DNA of 49,309 nucleotides from assembly GCA_964384025.1 (NCBI GenBank), contig CAYLJJ010000045.1, positions 1 to 49,309 on the forward strand, in the 5' to 3' direction. Position 1 is the stretch's first letter; every line of letters starts with the position of its first letter. This stretch comes from CAYLJJ01 sp964384025 (GTDB lineage: Bacteria; Myxococcota_A; Bradymonadia; UBA7976; UBA1532). Position numbers and translations under genes: made by a program. The notes below the pieces were generated by a model that made no database searches, had not been told where the DNA came from, and worked only from the letters and a program-made list of their open reading frames with translations. Shown one piece after another: positions 33,419 through 42,391 of the stretch.

Positions 33419-33481
33419 TTTACAGCGCGCCCTCCAGGATTTATAAATGGGGTCCTGAGGCCATGGCTTGGGTACAGGACC
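33419..33481 (+). promoter_or_regulatory. Sigma70-like promoter with an inverted repeat at the start site
   Basis: TTTACA (33419-33424) and TATAAA (33442-33447) are separated by exactly 17 nt, each matching the consensus at 5 of 6 positions. The predicted transcription start is near 33454. An inverted repeat, GGTCCTG (33451-33457) with CAGGACC (33475-33481), covers it and could be an operator. It points toward the CBM9-like gene at 33569. Confidence 0.5.
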
Positions 33482-33568
33482 GAGGCTCTTCAAAGAGGCC
33501 AGATGAGAATCCCCCCCATGCTAAGCTCCCCATCGTTTATATCCAATTAGGCCCTAAGGAGCTGCTTG

Positions 33569-34708
33569 ATGCTCTCTTTTCTGCTCGCCCCTCTTATCCT
33601 GAGCCCCGTAGGCAGCTCCAATAAAGAGGATGCTTTCTTTGATGAGTGGGAGGGGCGCCCTGTCATCTCCTTAGAGCATATCGTCCAAGGGGAGAGCCAG
33701 GGTTCTCAGGATCTCAGCGCCCGCTTTCAGCTCTCTTGGGAGGGCTCCAGGCTCTACATGGCCCTCCAGGTGGTGGATGATCTCTTCCAGCCCGGCAGCG
33801 CTCGCTCAGGAGATCGAGCAGAGATCCAATTGGGGACTCGTCGCTTTAAATTGATCCTCAACGATCTGGAGACGCGCCGGCCCCAACTCCGGGAGGGGCG
33901 AGGTCGGGTCAAGGGGGCTCGCCTGCGAGGGACCAGCCGTAAGGATGGCTGGGCTCTGGAGCTTTCGATCCCCATCAAGGGCCTGAAACAGGATGAGGTC
34001 TTGCCCTTCGCGCTGCTGATCTATGACTCAGATGGAGATCCCACTCAAGTGGAGGCGATCCACAGCTCTCACTCTCTGGATGAGCGGCTCAGGGTTCAAG
34101 AACCCAGCTTGATGATCTCCGCTACCGCTGGGCTCTTAGAGCGCTTTCAGGAGGAGCAGGGGCGCAGAGATCCTGAGCTCTTTGAGGTCCGTGCTCAGAT
34201 CGTTCCGGGTGGCTCTCGGGAGCTGCTGGTGATCACCCCCAGAGATTTGATCCTCCTGGGTCGGGGACTCCCAGAGGGGGCTGAATACCTCTACTTCTCT
34301 CCAGGCTGGCGCCAAAACCCTAAGATCGAGGAGGTTAAGCTCAAGGCTCTAGATAATCGTCGGGGTTTGGAGATCTTGGTAGAGCACAGTGAATGGGCCA
34401 TCCCTGGAGAGGTGCGGGTGAAACATTTGGAGATCTTTGGGCTCCGAGGAGGCTTCCTTCAACGCCTCTTCGGTCAGCAGCTTGGGGAGCAGTATCTGCT
34501 CAGAGATGCTCAAGTCCAAGCTGGCTATAAGATCCTCTCTCGAGGAGGTCTCCGCATAAAGCGAGCCCAAGTTAAAGGTTTCAATCCAGGCAACTACCGG
34601 CCTGTCGATTCCGCTGCCGAGATGGGGTTAGAGCCGATCCCGCTGCCTTGGAAGGAGAAGCAAGATCCAATCTACCATCTCCAAGAGGGGCTTTGGACAC
34701 GGCGCTGA
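33569..34708 (+). CDS. CBM9-like domain protein
   Basis: The ATG at 33569 follows AAGGAG by 8 nt; a TTG just before it is disfavoured. The 379-residue product has a short hydrophobic start (MLSFLLAPLILSPVGS) that may be a signal peptide. Residues about 20-190 look like a CBM9/DOMON-type sandwich: DAFFDEWEGRPV (family FDGxLxDWxxxP), an FQLSWEGSRLYMALQVVDD strand set, RAEIQLG, a WALELSIPIKGL strand near 130 and LIYDSDGD near 150. The remainder is beta-rich and not recognised. It is likely periplasmic or surface-located carbohydrate or haem binding. It lies 43 nt before the lipoprotein phosphoesterase and may share its transcript. Confidence 0.72.
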   Translation: MLSFLLAPLILSPVGSSNKEDAFFDEWEGRPVISLEHIVQGESQGSQDLSARFQLSWEGSRLYMALQVVDDLFQPGSARSGDRAEIQLGTRRFKLILNDLETRRPQLREGRGRVKGARLRGTSRKDGWALELSIPIKGLKQDEVLPFALLIYDSDGDPTQVEAIHSSHSLDERLRVQEPSLMISATAGLLERFQEEQGRRDPELFEVRAQIVPGGSRELLVITPRDLILLGRGLPEGAEYLYFSPGWRQNPKIEEVKLKALDNRRGLEILVEHSEWAIPGEVRVKHLEIFGLRGGFLQRLFGQQLGEQYLLRDAQVQAGYKILSRGGLRIKRAQVKGFNPGNYRPVDSAAEMGLEPIPLPWKEKQDPIYHLQEGLWTRR

Positions 34709-34751
34709 TCTCAGCTAAGCTGAGCGTTGTTCTCTCCATCTGTGACCTCTT

Positions 34752-37130
34752 ATGCGCTTCTCAACTCCTCTCCTTCTATCTCTGCTCCTCAGCCTCTCTT
34801 GTGGAGAGGAGCTTCAATCTATCGAGAGCGCTGCTTTAAAGGAGGCCGATCTTAGAGGGCTCTTTGAGGATCAAGCGCCTATGAGCGCTGATGCTTCATC
34901 TGGAGAATCGCCAGAGCATCCCCGCTGTGATCCTGGGGCCCCTCTGCCCTCAGCCTTTGAGCCTGTAGGTGCTCGGGAGGATGGCAGCGCCATCATCCCT
35001 GGAGGGCGCTTGGTCCGCCCTAGAGGCCAGCTCCTGCCTCTGGGACGCGCCCCCATCGGCTTAGCGATCTCCCAGGGGAGAGCCTATATCAGCTGTGATG
35101 ATCACAGCGATATGTCGATCTTGGTGGTCGATCTTGAGCGCGCTGAGGTGCTGCAAGTGCTGTCTGGCTATGCCCCCTTCCGAGGCTTGGCGGTGACCCC
35201 AGAGGGTCGCTTGGTCGTGGCTGAGGGGCGTCGGGGTCGTCTGTTGATCTTTGACCCAGATGAGGAGGGACAGCTCAGCCTAAGCCACAGCTTAGATCTC
35301 TTCGGTTTCCTTGGAGATCTGGTCCTCTCCTCCGATGGAAGAACCGCCTACGTCGTCTCCAACACCTCCAGTCAGATCTTTGTGGTTGATCTAGAAGCCC
35401 TGACGCTGCGAGAAACCTGGCTGGCGGGGACCTATCCCTATGATCTCGTCCTGGATGAGCGCGCTGGGCGCCTCTACATCTCCAACACTGCTGGAGATTC
35501 CATCTTTATCTTGGATCTAGAGAGCGGGGAGCGCCTCGCGCGAATCCCCACCCCCAAAGGCCCTGAGGGGATGGCCCTCAGCGAGGCTGGAGAGCTGATC
35601 GTTGCCTGCGCTGATGATGATGTAGTCCTGATCATCGACACTGAGACCCTGGATAGGCAGGAGGTGGACCTCTCTCACCACCCCGAGGGTCTGTTGGCTT
35701 CCAGCCCCAACGATGTCGCTCTCTCAGCGGGGCGCTTTTATGCTGTTCAGGCAGATCTCAATCAGCTGGATGTGGTCGATCTCTCCTCAGGGGCCTTGAT
35801 GGGCAGCCTACCCACGGGTTGGTATCCTGTGGCAGTCGAGACCGATGGGGAGCGCCTGCTGATCCTCAACCACAAGGGCTTGGGCGCGACCCCCGAGCAG
35901 CTTGACCCCACCGGGAGTCTACAGATCATCCCCCTCCCCAACGAGGAGCGCTTGGCTGAGCTGACCGAAGAGGTGGCGGAGAACAACAGCCGCCCCAGCC
36001 GCTTCTTTCCCCAACACTGCGATCAGCTCCTGCCGCTGGGAGCCGATGGGAAGCTGCCCATCGAGCATGTGGTGCTCATCGTCCGAGAGAACAAGACCTA
36101 CGATATGGTCCTGGGGGATCTAGAGGGGAGCAATGGAGATCCAGAGCTTACCCTCTTTGGTGAAGAGATCACCCCTAACCTCCACGCCCTGGCGCGGCGC
36201 TTCAGCAACCTGGATAACTTTCACAACAACCCTGAAAACTCCATGCAGGGGCATATGTGGGTGACCCAGGCAGACTGTAACGACTTTGTGGAGAAGCTGC
36301 GACACAGTCAGCTTCCTCTGGCGGGCTATGAGTCTGCCTCGATGACCTCAGCTCCCAACATATTTGAGCACTGCTTGAACCATGGGATCTCCTTCCGTAA
36401 CTATGGCGAGGTCACCAGCTTCTCCCCTGAGATGCTGGGGCGTATGCGAGACTTCATCGATCCCAAATTCCCCTTCTTTAATATGGGCGTGCGCGATGAG
36501 GATAAGGCGCGAGAGGTGATCCGAGAGTGGGAGCTGGGCATCTTCCCTCAATTTATCTTTATCAGCCTGCCCAATGATCACACCTATGGCAGCAGGCCCG
36601 GTAAGCCCACTCCAGAGTCGATGGTAGCCGACAACGATCGAGCTACAGGGATGCTGGTGGAGTGGCTCTCTCAGAGCCCCTATTGGGAGAAGAGCGCTCT
36701 CTTTATCATCGAGGATGATCCCCAGTCTTGGCGAGGGGATCATGTCAACGCCCACCGCTCCATCTGCATCGCGGTCAGTCCCTGGATCAAGCAGGGTTAT
36801 CTCTCTTCGGTTCACTACGATATACCCAGCCTCTATCGCACCATCGAGATGCTCCTGGGTCTGCCCCCGATGAACAAAAACGATGCTTTAGCCAACCCGA
36901 TGTATGACCTCTTCATCGATCCTCGGGAGGGAGCGCAGTCTGAGCCCTTCCAGGCCCTCGCCCTGGCGGTGCCTCATGCTCTCAACACCCTGGAGTCACC
37001 CATGGCGCGAGAGAGCATGGAGCTGGACTGGGACGGGATCGATGGTGCTGAAGGTCTGGGTCAGATCCTCTGGCGCATCCGCAAGGGAGCGGTAGAGCCA
37101 CCAGATTACGCCAAGGGGATCGATCGATGA
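34752..37130 (+). CDS. Lipoprotein with YVTN-type beta-propeller and phosphoesterase domain
   Basis: The 792-residue product has a lipoprotein signal (LLLSLSC, Cys17). Residues about 85-400 are YVTN/YncE-like repeats (for example LVVAEGRRGRLLIFDPD and DRAGRLYISNT-type blades) forming a seven-bladed-like propeller. From about 436 a phosphoesterase domain (PF04185-like alkaline phosphatase superfamily) begins: HVVLIVRENKTYDMVLGD, where Thr in ENKTYD is the likely nucleophile. The metal-binding NDHTYG and IIEDDPQSWRGDHVNAHR segments follow. The architecture matches proteins named bifunctional YncE/alkaline phosphatase family. It probably hydrolyses phosphodiester or phosphomonoester substrates at the cell envelope. 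The stop overlaps the next start in ATGA. Confidence 0.9.
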   Translation: MRFSTPLLLSLLLSLSCGEELQSIESAALKEADLRGLFEDQAPMSADASSGESPEHPRCDPGAPLPSAFEPVGAREDGSAIIPGGRLVRPRGQLLPLGRAPIGLAISQGRAYISCDDHSDMSILVVDLERAEVLQVLSGYAPFRGLAVTPEGRLVVAEGRRGRLLIFDPDEEGQLSLSHSLDLFGFLGDLVLSSDGRTAYVVSNTSSQIFVVDLEALTLRETWLAGTYPYDLVLDERAGRLYISNTAGDSIFILDLESGERLARIPTPKGPEGMALSEAGELIVACADDDVVLIIDTETLDRQEVDLSHHPEGLLASSPNDVALSAGRFYAVQADLNQLDVVDLSSGALMGSLPTGWYPVAVETDGERLLILNHKGLGATPEQLDPTGSLQIIPLPNEERLAELTEEVAENNSRPSRFFPQHCDQLLPLGADGKLPIEHVVLIVRENKTYDMVLGDLEGSNGDPELTLFGEEITPNLHALARRFSNLDNFHNNPENSMQGHMWVTQADCNDFVEKLRHSQLPLAGYESASMTSAPNIFEHCLNHGISFRNYGEVTSFSPEMLGRMRDFIDPKFPFFNMGVRDEDKAREVIREWELGIFPQFIFISLPNDHTYGSRPGKPTPESMVADNDRATGMLVEWLSQSPYWEKSALFIIEDDPQSWRGDHVNAHRSICIAVSPWIKQGYLSSVHYDIPSLYRTIEMLLGLPPMNKNDALANPMYDLFIDPREGAQSEPFQALALAVPHALNTLESPMARESMELDWDGIDGAEGLGQILWRIRKGAVEPPDYAKGIDR

Positions 37131-38734
37131 AGCGGCTCCTCCCACTCTTGATCTCTCTGGCGTGTGCAGAGGAGAGCAGCTCTCCAAGCGCTCAGCTTAT
37201 CGACGCTCAGCTCATCCTTGAAGCAGCTCTGGATTTGGGAGCCTCTGACTGGCGCCCTCGAGATCTCAAGCTCCAAGATCTCCATTCTCTAGACAGCCTC
37301 CCCGATCTGAGGGATGGCGAAGTTGAAGCAGGGCTGACTCTAGAGATGATCCAGGAGGGTAAGGGCTGGCTAAAAGCTGCACAGCCTCATATGGCGCTCC
37401 TGGCCTTTGAAGCCGCCTTGGCACGAGCCCCTGAGAGTCAAGAGGCTCTCTTTGGAGCTGCCCTCGCGGGGGCTCTAGACAACCTGGAGCTGAGCTCGAT
37501 GCTGCTTTCAGTTTTGACCGAGCAGCTCAAAGAACCCAGCCGAGGTCAGCTGGTGGGAGAGTCCTTTCATGCTGAGCTGATGAAGATCCGAGCGGGCTTT
37601 CTCTTGGCCCTCCAGCGCAGCCGAGCGGTGGATCCAGACAGCTTAGCCTTTGACGTGGAGGGAGTTTGGATCTATCTCGGGATCCAAGCCAACGCGCTCC
37701 TCCAGGGGCGCTTTCGTGGAGGAGATCTACATCTCTTTAGAGCAGCCATCTCTGGAGTCACAGCTCTCTCAGAGGTCCTGGCTACTCAATCCTTTGGTGA
37801 GGGTGTTTTAGAGGCGGCCTCTATCGCCCTGGGTGGCTCCACCTCAATGGATCTCCCTAACATCAGCGCTCTGCTCATCGGCATCCTGCGTCCCGATCCC
37901 AGCTTCTTAACGCTGCACCCAGAGGAGGGAGCTGAGATCTTTCAGAGCGCAGGTTTGCACTTAGCAGCTGTGGGTTCAGAGCTTAACGCGGCGGTAAGAT
38001 GGATGCGTCAGGCGCCATCATCAGAGTCAGAGGTTCCGCTGGTCAGCGACTTAGTGGAGCGTGGGGGAGGACCTCATCTCATCATCCGCAGTCTGCTCCA
38101 AGGGGAAGAGCGCAATACGCGCAGCTATGTCTTGGATCTTAAAGAGGAGACCCTCGCAGCCCTAGAGCGCACCTCAAGCTCCTTCGCTTCGCCTGGAGCG
38201 GCGGTCTCTTGGTCGGACAGCGTAGCGGTGCTCTCGGTGATCCTTCACTATGGCATCGCCTTGGGACTCTTGGAGGGCTTAGGACCCGATCTTTCCGTCC
38301 TCCCCAGAGAAGCCCTAGAACTGATGCTTTTTAACCTCATGAACCTGCCCTTGGCTCTGGACTTTGGGCGCTTCTTTCAACAACCTGTAGGGCTGCGACT
38401 CTTTCTCCCAGATCTTCACCCAGAGGAGCCAAGATTTCTCATTGAGTGGGAGTGCCCTGAGGATTTAGACACAGCAGGCTATCCCTCGGGGAGTCGAGGC
38501 TTTCTCTGTGGAGAGGAGGCTCTCCTTGAAGATCGTGCTCATTTTGAGGGAGCTCTGGAGGCTGATGATCAGGCATTGGGCAGTCCATATTTCTACTGGA
38601 GTGACCCCAGCTGGGGAGGGCTGCTTCTCCTGGACTTTGAAGGAGAACAGCGCCTAATGGACCTTCAACACCTCAATGGTATCATCGCCTCTATCCTAAG
38701 CAGTTTGCTCTCTCTCCTCTCCTCTCTTCCCTGA
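37127..38734 (+). CDS. Hypothetical lipoprotein coupled to the phosphoesterase
   Basis: The 535-residue product starts in ATGA overlap with the propeller/phosphoesterase gene. The signal MKRLLPLLISLACAEE has a lipobox with Cys13. Residues about 75-125 resemble a TPR (QPHMALLAFEAALARAPESQEALFGAALA). The remainder is rich in Leu, Ser and acidic residues in long helices, with a beta-rich, Trp-containing part near 440-510. No family is recognised. The coupling suggests it is a partner or a docking protein of the phosphoesterase in the envelope. Confidence 0.78.
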   Translation: MKRLLPLLISLACAEESSSPSAQLIDAQLILEAALDLGASDWRPRDLKLQDLHSLDSLPDLRDGEVEAGLTLEMIQEGKGWLKAAQPHMALLAFEAALARAPESQEALFGAALAGALDNLELSSMLLSVLTEQLKEPSRGQLVGESFHAELMKIRAGFLLALQRSRAVDPDSLAFDVEGVWIYLGIQANALLQGRFRGGDLHLFRAAISGVTALSEVLATQSFGEGVLEAASIALGGSTSMDLPNISALLIGILRPDPSFLTLHPEEGAEIFQSAGLHLAAVGSELNAAVRWMRQAPSSESEVPLVSDLVERGGGPHLIIRSLLQGEERNTRSYVLDLKEETLAALERTSSSFASPGAAVSWSDSVAVLSVILHYGIALGLLEGLGPDLSVLPREALELMLFNLMNLPLALDFGRFFQQPVGLRLFLPDLHPEEPRFLIEWECPEDLDTAGYPSGSRGFLCGEEALLEDRAHFEGALEADDQALGSPYFYWSDPSWGGLLLLDFEGEQRLMDLQHLNGIIASILSSLLSLLSSLP

Positions 38735-38797
38735 GGAAGAAAATAGGAGAACAATTTCCCCTAACGCGTTATCCCCTCTATCCTGAAAAACAAACAA

Positions 38798-40882
38798 GTG
38801 AATGTTTGCCGGTACCAACAGATGGAAAACTTCCCTGTTCAAGAGCAATATCAGATCCTCGCGCGCCTGGGCAGCGGAGGGATGGCTGATGTCTATCTGG
38901 GCATCCAACGCGGTGTTCAAAGTTTCCGACAGCTTGTCGTTATCAAGAGAATTCGCCCCCAGTTTGTAGAGGATTTGAGAGCCCGTCAGATGTTTATCGA
39001 CGAAGCCCTCACCATCGCCTCCCTACATCACCCACATATCGTTGGCATTCACGATCTGAGGCAGCTTGATGAAAGCCTCTGTATCGCTATGGAGTATGTG
39101 GATGGAGAAAACCTCACCTTCCTGCTGGGTAAGCTCTACCAGCGGAAGGAGCGTATGCCTCTATCGATAGCTGCCAAAATCATCATCGAAGCTTGTGAGG
39201 GGCTTCACGCGGCTCACACCGCCTGTACTCCCGAGGGAGATCCTCTCAATTTGGTACATCGAGACATCAGTCCGCACAATCTGATGTTGGATCGCAATGG
39301 TTACCTAAAGATAATCGACTTTGGGATCGCTAAGTCCAGGCTCCAGGCTGAAAAGACTACGCCAGGGACGATCAAGGGAAAGTTCTCCTATCTCTCTCCA
39401 GATCATTTTCAGAGCGATATCGACGCACGCAGCGATATCTACGCTCTGGGCTTAGTTTTCTTTGAGATGCTCACGGGACAGAAGGCTGTACGCTCCTCTG
39501 AACTCTCCCTAGAGCAGCTGATGGATGTGGTCCTTCACCGTCCTCTGCCCCCAGTCTCTCATATCAATAATCAACTCCCTCCAGACTTGGATCCCATCAT
39601 CGCCCGAGCGACCGCCAAAGATCGGGAGCAGCGCTATCCCAGCGCGGAGGAGTTGGCCAATGATATTCGAAGCATCCTCCTAAATCATGGAGGTACGGCG
39701 ACGAATTCTCAGGTGAAACGTTGGTTTCATGAGAATTTTAAAAGCTGCATCAAAAATCGCAAAGCTTTAGAGGCAAGGTTGCTTGCTGAAGCAGATGAAG
39801 AGGATCAACTGCGCCTCTGCGATGATATCAGCGCGGTTCGCAGCCAAAGTCATCCTTGTAGTAGCACAGGAAATGAATGTAAACCAATTGTACAGTCCAC
39901 TGAATTTTCTCAGGTGGTAGCTGCTCAACAAACGCGCTTATTTGATCAGAAAAGTTCACAGCCTATATGGATGTTTGCTCCAGTTCTTTTCTTAGTTACT
40001 ATATTCTCAGTCTGGTTTGCGATAAATCAGACTGGTTTAAAGAATTCAGATCAGTTTATCGCATCTAATGAGATAGCTGCACTTGGTCCTTTTAGAGACG
40101 AAGCCAGTCATTCTGGCATTCAACCACCTGCACATTTAGAAAAAACGCAACTTCAACACGTAGACCCAACTAGAACTGAACAATCAAACCAACCTGCAGA
40201 TATAGGAGTAGATGCAACACCTGTTTTTATCGTAATAAGGGTTCCCTCTGAACATATTAAGGCTAAAGACCCTCTCAATACAGAGCAGGAGAGAGAGGTC
40301 GAAAAGCTCAAGAAAAGCAAGGAGAAAGAGCAGAGGAGAAAGCTAGATCGAGCGCGAAGATCTCGCTTGTTTCAAGAAGCGGCCCGCAAAGCAGAGGCTG
40401 AGCGTCAAGCTGAACTCAGACATCGCAGGGAGAGTTCTAAAGCAGAAGAGCACAAGCAAGCTGAGGAGCGCAGAAGAGCTGAAGAGCGGCGCAAAAAAGC
40501 TGAAGAGCAGCGCAAAAAAGCTGAAGAGCAGCGCAAAAAAGATGAGTTGAAGAAAGCAGAAGATATTGCTCGTCTGGCTAAGGCGCAAGAAACCAGATAT
40601 TTGAGCGGTGACGGGGGCTGGTCTGGGCAGCAAGCTTATCGAAGCGGTTGCCTAAGCTGCCATGGATCTTCTGCTTCCAAGATCGCTCCTACCGATATGA
40701 GTGATCGATTGTGGGGGCGTTTTCTGAGAAAGAACAGCGCCCATGATCGTCATTACAAAGCCAGCCAACTTTCTAAGCTCTTCTCGCCCAAAGAGCGGAG
40801 AAAAATCTATGCCTACCTCAAGGTGGAGCGTAAGCGAATTGAAGACCAAAAGAGGAATGAGGGCGCAGGTTTACCTCAATAG
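38798..40882 (+). CDS. Ser/Thr protein kinase with transmembrane helix and extracytoplasmic haem c motif
   Basis: The 694-residue product is read from a GTG at 38798; the ATG at 38822 is an equal alternative and neither has a clear ribosome-binding site. The kinase domain (15-295) has GSGGMADV, Lys50 in VVIK, HRDISPHN (154-161) and DFG (174-176), and should be active. A juxtamembrane part contains Cys 317, 341, 354 and 361. A hydrophobic helix spans about 390-410. The outer part is a Pro-containing linker, a long Lys/Glu/Arg coiled coil (490-600) with a 21-nt DNA repeat, and then CLSCH (618-622), a canonical CxxCH haem c attachment motif, followed by Met634 as a possible axial ligand. The porin-like gene follows 21 nt later. 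Confidence 0.88.
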   Translation: MNVCRYQQMENFPVQEQYQILARLGSGGMADVYLGIQRGVQSFRQLVVIKRIRPQFVEDLRARQMFIDEALTIASLHHPHIVGIHDLRQLDESLCIAMEYVDGENLTFLLGKLYQRKERMPLSIAAKIIIEACEGLHAAHTACTPEGDPLNLVHRDISPHNLMLDRNGYLKIIDFGIAKSRLQAEKTTPGTIKGKFSYLSPDHFQSDIDARSDIYALGLVFFEMLTGQKAVRSSELSLEQLMDVVLHRPLPPVSHINNQLPPDLDPIIARATAKDREQRYPSAEELANDIRSILLNHGGTATNSQVKRWFHENFKSCIKNRKALEARLLAEADEEDQLRLCDDISAVRSQSHPCSSTGNECKPIVQSTEFSQVVAAQQTRLFDQKSSQPIWMFAPVLFLVTIFSVWFAINQTGLKNSDQFIASNEIAALGPFRDEASHSGIQPPAHLEKTQLQHVDPTRTEQSNQPADIGVDATPVFIVIRVPSEHIKAKDPLNTEQEREVEKLKKSKEKEQRRKLDRARRSRLFQEAARKAEAERQAELRHRRESSKAEEHKQAEERRRAEERRKKAEEQRKKAEEQRKKDELKKAEDIARLAKAQETRYLSGDGGWSGQQAYRSGCLSCHGSSASKIAPTDMSDRLWGRFLRKNSAHDRHYKASQLSKLFSPKERRKIYAYLKVERKRIEDQKRNEGAGLPQ
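40490..40541 (+). repeat. 21-nt tandem repeat in the kinase coiled coil
   Basis: The unit cgcaaaaaagctgaagagca(g) occurs at 40490-40510 and 40511-40531 with a partial third copy to 40541. Each unit encodes the heptad RKKAEEQ, so repeat-number change would alter coiled-coil length by one heptad without breaking the frame. Confidence 0.9.
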
Positions 40883-40903
40883 AGCTGTCAAAAGAGGAGG
40901 ATC

Positions 40904-42361
40904 ATGAAGTGGCATCTACTGCTCCTGGGGTTGTTTCTGGGAGTAGCTTATGGAAAGCCTGAATTCTCAGTCCAGGATCGTCTAGAACGAGCTCAAGGAC
41001 ATTTAGAACAAGCAAAACTGGATATCGCCAAAGCCCTAGAAGCTCGAGATGAGGAGCCTAAATCTGCCCCCAGTGAGCTGTCCGATGTAGAGGACCGTGT
41101 GCTCACCTTAGAGGGAGATATCGAAGATCTTCTCTCTGTTCAAGAAAAACTGGTCAAAGACAGCGGTAGGAACAGTCTAAATTGGGATGCACAATATCGG
41201 ACAACATTTAACAATGTTTTGTATAAAACAAAAGATGAAAATGAGTTTTATGGCAACATATGGAATCATAGACTGCGGCTTAATCTCCTTGCAGAGAAGG
41301 GGCCGATACGACTGAACGGTCGTATGGCCGTATATAAAAACTTTGGCCGTTCTGATGAGAATTTTCCTGGTATGGACTCTCGTTCTACGCGCTATCCCAG
41401 AGATACAAATGTACGTTTAGAGCGAGTATATTTGGACTGGATTATATGCGAGCGTCTTGGGCTGACAATCGGCCGGGTTGCGACTCCAGAAGGGCCACCC
41501 GCAGAACTCAAAGAGAATACCAAGCGTCAAGCTACTTGGGGCCTTCAGATGGTCGAAGCTGAGTTTGAGACCATCTTGCTGACCATCGACCTACGTGATT
41601 TTCAAATCAAAAATACCTTACGTTTCTTCTATAGTCCCTTCTTTGATCATGGTACTGTTGATCCCAATAACGATGACAGTCTCTTTACTGGGAGTGATAT
41701 CAAGCCAACTCATATCTGGGGATTTCTCTGGGAAGCTCAGCTCCCTCGGTTGGGAGATAATCTCTTTCAATTGGGCTTTGTCCACCTGCCCGATTTTCGA
41801 CCACAGCGCTTCCCCTTCGTCGATGCTCAAGGAACCCAACATATGCCCAGTTATATACCTGAGAGCTTGGGTGAGTATATGATGATTAATAGTCTCCTAG
41901 AGCTGAAATCGGTCGCAGGTTTCGATCTCTTCTTGGCAGGAGCGCTGACTTTTTTCTCTCCAAAAGGGAGCATCAAATATGATCTGGGAGGGGGGCAGGT
42001 GATGGAGATGGGTCTGGCGACCTTTGGAGAAAACCGGCACCACGCGCTTATGGGCTATGCGGGGGGACGCTACACCTTTTCCAAGCACCTCTATTCTCCT
42101 CGTCTGGGTTTGGAGTTCAACTACGGCAGCGAATATCACAGCAACTGGGGCTCTCCCAGTGAGACCCTCCTTAACAAGCTGGGAGTACGGGGGATCGGTT
42201 TTGAGGGTTATCTGATCCAACCCCTTGTTCCTCGGCAACTCTTTGCCCGTTTGGGTGCCATCCACCTCTCCCGAGATCATCGAGGAGGTTTCTTAGGTCC
42301 CAGCTCTGAGGTAGATGATCAGATCAGCAACTTCTATCTGCTGCTCAACGCAGAGTGGTAA
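40904..42361 (+). CDS. Outer-membrane barrel protein with N-terminal coiled coil (DUF3373-like porin)
   Basis: The 485-residue product starts behind AGAGGAGG. The signal peptide MKWHLLLLGLFLGVAYG is followed by a coiled coil (about 25-88, LERAQGHLEQAKLDIAKAL). The rest is a beta-barrel: amphipathic strands with aromatic girdles and a final strand FYLLLNAEW ending in an aromatic residue, as OMP insertion signals do. The coiled coil plus barrel plan resembles DUF3373 proteins of Geobacter-like Deltaproteobacteria; this assignment is tentative. It follows the haem c kinase by 21 nt in what looks like a two-gene unit. The stretch 41160-41660 is richer in A+T than the rest of the gene. Confidence 0.78.
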   Translation: MKWHLLLLGLFLGVAYGKPEFSVQDRLERAQGHLEQAKLDIAKALEARDEEPKSAPSELSDVEDRVLTLEGDIEDLLSVQEKLVKDSGRNSLNWDAQYRTTFNNVLYKTKDENEFYGNIWNHRLRLNLLAEKGPIRLNGRMAVYKNFGRSDENFPGMDSRSTRYPRDTNVRLERVYLDWIICERLGLTIGRVATPEGPPAELKENTKRQATWGLQMVEAEFETILLTIDLRDFQIKNTLRFFYSPFFDHGTVDPNNDDSLFTGSDIKPTHIWGFLWEAQLPRLGDNLFQLGFVHLPDFRPQRFPFVDAQGTQHMPSYIPESLGEYMMINSLLELKSVAGFDLFLAGALTFFSPKGSIKYDLGGGQVMEMGLATFGENRHHALMGYAGGRYTFSKHLYSPRLGLEFNYGSEYHSNWGSPSETLLNKLGVRGIGFEGYLIQPLVPRQLFARLGAIHLSRDHRGGFLGPSSEVDDQISNFYLLLNAEW

Positions 42362-42391
42362 GAGGAAGCGAACTTCGCTAAAAGCTCAGAG

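Noticed and set aside
40490..40541. Short direct repeats as a regulatory iteron array
   Set aside because: They lie in the kinase frame and encode heptads of a coiled coil.
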